NCBI GenBank assembly: GCA_903902325.1 | Contig: CAIUUO010000019.1 | Span: 1 to 63,887, forward strand | Source: an uncultured Bacteroidia bacterium | GTDB lineage: Bacteria > Bacteroidota > Bacteroidia > Bacteroidales > Prolixibacteraceae | Reading direction: 5' to 3' | Length of the DNA: 63,887 bases | Shown here: positions 61,508 to 63,887 of the stretch, piece after piece | Layout: each line of letters opens with the position of its first letter | Numbering within the stretch: the first letter of the stretch is position 1 | Program-made: the position numbers and the translations under genes | The notes under the pieces: generated by a model | What the model saw: the letters and a program-made list of their open reading frames with translations, nothing else | Told to the model about the DNA's origin: nothing | Databases searched by the model: none

Positions 61508-62029
61508 TTATTTGCCTATCCTGATCTCAAGTATCCCATTGGTAAATTTGTGCTGCAGATTTGAATTGTTCAATTGAAGCGGAAGCAGTAACTCTTTCCG
61601 GTAAATTCTGCTCTTACCGAAGGCAGATATTTCAAGGATGTCATCCTTCAGATCAATCTGTATGTCACTGTCTTCAACACCAGGCATCTCAGCAAGAATA
61701 ACGATCTCATTCTCTTCATCAAAAACATCGGTAATTGGTTCCCGCTCTGCCTCCACTTTTGGCCCTTCCGGGGTTTTTTTGATATTACCGAATGTCTCAA
61801 CTTTGGGTGGGCCGCCACCTGCCGTATTGATCGTAAAGCCATATACACCTTTCATACCTTTTTTCAGGTGATCAAAATTGATCTCACCTTCTTTGCATAT
61901 TGTCCTATTTTCCTCCAATTTTCCTGCAATATCCACCAATTTTCCAACTCCTTTGAATAAATTTCCAAGGCCGAAAAGGTCAAAAATGGCTTCTTCATTT
62001 TTCTCTTTGTCGTTATCTTTTTGCGTCAT
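61508..62029 (-). CDS. gvpH: GvpH-type small heat-shock protein (Hsp20)
   Basis: From the ATG at 62029 it has 173 residues; the frame extends upstream into gvpJ but that part is not conserved. The N-terminal half (IFDLFGLGNLFKGVGKLVDIAGKLEE, MKGVYGFTINTAGGGPP) is typical of gas-vesicle Hsp20 proteins; the C-terminal half is the alpha-crystallin domain (EREPITDVFDEENEIVILAEMPGVEDSDIQIDLKDDILEI, ending in HKFTNGILEIRI). In halophilic archaea the gvp-linked GvpH has this fold. It probably prevents aggregation of the hydrophobic shell protein. Confidence 0.88.
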   Translation of the reverse strand: MTQKDNDKEKNEEAIFDLFGLGNLFKGVGKLVDIAGKLEENRTICKEGEINFDHLKKGMKGVYGFTINTAGGGPPKVETFGNIKKTPEGPKVEAEREPITDVFDEENEIVILAEMPGVEDSDIQIDLKDDILEISAFGKSRIYRKELLLPLQLNNSNLQHKFTNGILEIRIGK

Positions 62030-62054
62030 AGCTTTTGATTTTAAGAAAATAAAA

Positions 62055-62357
62055 TTATTTTGATTTGTTAAGTGATTCCAATTTCGCGAGTCGTGCTTCG
62101 ACCAATTTCTGCTGATATTGTTCCTCTTCCCTTGCTTTTGACGAGAGATAGGGATCGTCCTGCCACCAATTGATACCCATTTCCAGAGCTTTGTCAACGC
62201 CACACACCAAAAGCCGTATCTTGATGGTCAATAAATCCACATCTGCGATTTTGATCTGGATATCACCAACGATAACAATCCCTTTGTCTAGCACGAGTTC
62301 CAAAACATCCCGAAGTGATGAATTTCCTGTTGAGGTATTTAGTTTTGCTTCTGTCAT
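62055..62357 (-). CDS. gvpJ: Gas-vesicle protein GvpJ
   Basis: 100 residues. GvpA-family core LRDVLELVLDKGIVIVGDIQIKIADVDLLTIKIRLLVCGVDKA (18-60), followed by EMGINWWQDDPYL, which is the GvpJ-specific continuation rather than the end of a major shell GvpA, and a charged C-terminal helix. GvpJ is a minor shell protein thought to sit at the conical tips. No GvpA is seen in the window. Confidence 0.92.
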   Translation of the reverse strand: MTEAKLNTSTGNSSLRDVLELVLDKGIVIVGDIQIKIADVDLLTIKIRLLVCGVDKALEMGINWWQDDPYLSSKAREEEQYQQKLVEARLAKLESLNKSK

Positions 62358-62384
62358 AATATAAATTTTTGTACCGTATAAGAG

Positions 62385-62918
62385 CTATCTCAGTGTTCCA
62401 AGAGAGCCCAGATTAAGATTAAGATCATCCTCTTTCAGACCAAAAACCAATCTAAGTTCTTCTATTTTAGTTTCAATTGCTTCAAGGTTCAATCCAAGCT
62501 TCTGTGTTTCTATCTGAGTTAATTCGTTCCTTTCCACCCTTCTCATAGCTTCTTTTTCCACTAGATCAACAATGAGTTTGATTAATGTCAAAACCAATTG
62601 CGCCAAACCACCCTCTATTTGCTCCGAATTTTCAGCGTTGATCATCTGATTGATATGTTCCTGAGCTTTCCAAATCTGGCTTTCCAATTTCTGCATGTAA
62701 ATCTCATCACCTAATTCGTTTACATGAACTTCATCCACTCTTTTCCCCTGCTGTATCGAAAGTCTTGACAAGGAGACAATGATGACCCGAAGGGAAATTG
62801 CAAGCATATCCATATCGGCAATTCGAATAATGATATCACCATGAACTACAGCCCCTTTGTCTATAATGACATCGAGCGCATCAACCAACGTTGCTTTTTT
62901 ATTTTCTGAATCAGTCAT
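62385..62918 (-). CDS. GvpA/J-domain and GvpK fusion protein
   Basis: 177 residues with two domains. Residues about 9-53 form a GvpA/GvpJ-type shell domain (LVDALDVIIDKGAVVHGDIIIRIADMDMLAISLRVIIVSLSRL). After a helical linker, residues 96-177 are GvpK: SEQIEGGLAQLVLTLIKLIVDLVEKEAMRRVE, then LGLNLEAIETKIEELRLVFGLKEDDLNLNLGSLGTL. Both parts have conserved cores, so it is a real fusion and not a sequencing join. GvpK is a required assembly protein of unknown mechanism; the fusion would fix it next to a shell-like subunit. Confidence 0.92.
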   Translation of the reverse strand: MTDSENKKATLVDALDVIIDKGAVVHGDIIIRIADMDMLAISLRVIIVSLSRLSIQQGKRVDEVHVNELGDEIYMQKLESQIWKAQEHINQMINAENSEQIEGGLAQLVLTLIKLIVDLVEKEAMRRVERNELTQIETQKLGLNLEAIETKIEELRLVFGLKEDDLNLNLGSLGTLR

Positions 62919-62930
62919 AATTCACAAATG

Positions 62931-63734
62931 TCAGGCAAAATGATACGAAGGCCAGGGGCCAGAAATTTCAAGTTCAATTCCAAATGGGCTGAATCTCTTT
63001 TTAAATTCTTCCGTTTTACTTTTGAATTCTTTTAATCGCTTTTCTTCCAATAAAAAAAAACCATTTAAAATCATCTCATTGGGAGACATGGTAAAATCTT
63101 TATCGAGTATTTTCGCCTTGATTTGAGTGACAGCAGTGCCCGCCAGACCTTCGCTTATTTCGGAGGTGATTTTAGCCAATTCCTGCTCTTTTATCTCTTC
63201 GGCCTTATAATCTATTTTCTTCTTTGCAAAAAACGCCAACCCTTTAGGTAGTGCTTCTGCTTCTCTTTTTTGGATTAAGAGCTCCTCATTTTCTGATCCC
63301 AGAAATTCATCAAAAACCTTCTCATCCAGATAGACCTTCACTCCCCATTCCTCTCTTCCAATTAGATTTTTCAGACTTTCCCTGAATTTTTCAAGATTCT
63401 CATAGAGGGTTTCCATCAATTTTTTACGGGTTCTGAAAATTACTCCGAATTGCATGGGTATTACAGGGATTAAAGAAGAATGATCAGGTCTCATGGCCCG
63501 TTCAATGACCTTTTCGTGTATCTGAGCCTTTCCTTTAATCCACCCCAGATCCTCATTGGCTTTTTTCTGAATCTCTGCCGAACTGAATTCTTCTATGGAT
63601 ACCTCACTGGTTACGGCCTCCAATTCCAGGAAAGGAATAATCAGAATCTTTTCCTCTTCCGACATGGTCCTTTGAACTTCGAGTGCTTCATCGCGCCGAA
63701 GCCTGATACAATAAAGATATAGCCCGGTTTCCAT
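62931..63734 (-). CDS. gvpL: Gas-vesicle protein GvpF/L family, first copy
   Basis: 267 residues. N-terminal GLYLYCIRLRRDEALEVQ, then ILIIPFLELEAVTSEVSIEEFSSAEIQ, IHEKVIERAM, SLIPVIPMQFGVIFRTRKKLMETL (family: P-x-RFGT), REEWGVKVYLDEKVFDE, and the ending LEISGPWPSYHFA. This is the most typical GvpF/L of the five. It starts 22 bases after an unidentified upstream gene. Confidence 0.93.
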   Translation of the reverse strand: METGLYLYCIRLRRDEALEVQRTMSEEEKILIIPFLELEAVTSEVSIEEFSSAEIQKKANEDLGWIKGKAQIHEKVIERAMRPDHSSLIPVIPMQFGVIFRTRKKLMETLYENLEKFRESLKNLIGREEWGVKVYLDEKVFDEFLGSENEELLIQKREAEALPKGLAFFAKKKIDYKAEEIKEQELAKITSEISEGLAGTAVTQIKAKILDKDFTMSPNEMILNGFFLLEEKRLKEFKSKTEEFKKRFSPFGIELEISGPWPSYHFA

Positions 63735-63756
63735 ACAATTTGAGTGCTAATTGGGA

Positions 63757-63887
63757 TTAATAGTCGATCGACATAGTTTTGAATTCCGGTTTTATCACCT
63801 CTTTCTTCTTCGGTTTGGTTGTATCCGTATCCCGAGAGTGCATTTGTCCGGCCTTCGCGTCATTGTATTGCTGGATTTCCTTCAGCC
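63757..63887 (-). CDS. C-terminal end of an unidentified gene
   Basis: Only 42 residues before the stop codon lie in the window (LKEIQQYNDAKAGQ ... KPEFKTMSIDY). The tail is hydrophilic and basic (TTKPKKKEVIKP). It is not recognisable; being 22 bases before GvpF/L it probably belongs to the same transcript and may be another gas-vesicle gene. Confidence 0.55.
   Translation of the reverse strand, partial: LKEIQQYNDAKAGQMHSRDTDTTKPKKKEVIKPEFKTMSIDY

Overview
The window looks like a chromosomal segment of a Bacteroidota bacterium, probably Bacteroidales/Marinilabiliales. Supporting evidence: several upstream regions carry the Bacteroidota -7 box TAnnTTTG, most starts lack a Shine-Dalgarno sequence, there is a giant secreted protein with a type IX secretion (T9SS) C-terminal domain, a DUF4293 protein, a ZapA/RNase Y gene pair and pyrB-pyrI side by side. 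The taxonomic call rests on these features, not on a database comparison.

Positions 1-38 kb are mostly housekeeping and accessory metabolism: the pyrB 3' end with pyrI, a GAF/fRMsr-like protein, a nucleoside phosphorylase with a SirB1-like protein, a coiled-coil/zapA/rny operon, M23 and C69 peptidases, a 1.8 kb IS1182-like insertion sequence whose transposase is split at a textbook -1 slippery heptamer, a Tat-exported Gfo/Idh oxidoreductase, a flavin reductase-rubredoxin, an FKBP lipoprotein, glycerate 2-kinase, a CDF exporter, a beta-propeller glycosidase-like protein, a TMEM175-like channel, galM, an M3 peptidase, a His-rich protein followed by a complete heavy-metal RND efflux operon (TolC/adaptor/CzcA-like pump), a lipocalin, a cysteate-synthase-like PLP enzyme, yebC, a zinc-type ABC transporter whose ATPase carries an N-terminal DUF1893-like domain, a frameshifted sodium:solute symporter, a metallophosphoesterase and tdh. 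tRNA-Thr(CGT) with its own terminator follows at 39.3 kb.

Positions 39.8-49.6 kb hold a 2970-residue T9SS adhesin-like protein with five long tandem repeats, and an outer-membrane beta-barrel gene.

Positions 49.6-63.9 kb, all on the minus strand, are the most distinctive part: a gas-vesicle (gvp) gene cluster followed by a sensory module. In transcription order: an unidentified 3' gene end, GvpF/L, a GvpA/J-GvpK fusion, GvpJ, a GvpH-type Hsp20, a Get3/ArsA-like ATPase, a CDC48/p97-like double AAA+ ATPase, a GvpF/L with a C-terminal J-domain, two more GvpF/L proteins, GvpG, a double zinc-ribbon protein, a GvpO-like protein, and a fifth, N-terminally short GvpF/L relative. A STAS-like protein, a hybrid histidine kinase, a lone receiver and a second hybrid kinase follow. 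Many genes abut or overlap, so at least the gvp part is probably one transcript. The composition suggests gas-vesicle assembly with a dedicated chaperone set (small heat-shock protein, J-domain, Get3-like targeting ATPase, CDC48-like unfoldase), perhaps under control of the adjacent sensory genes. No GvpA shell gene or GvpN is visible inside the window; they may lie beyond position 63887.
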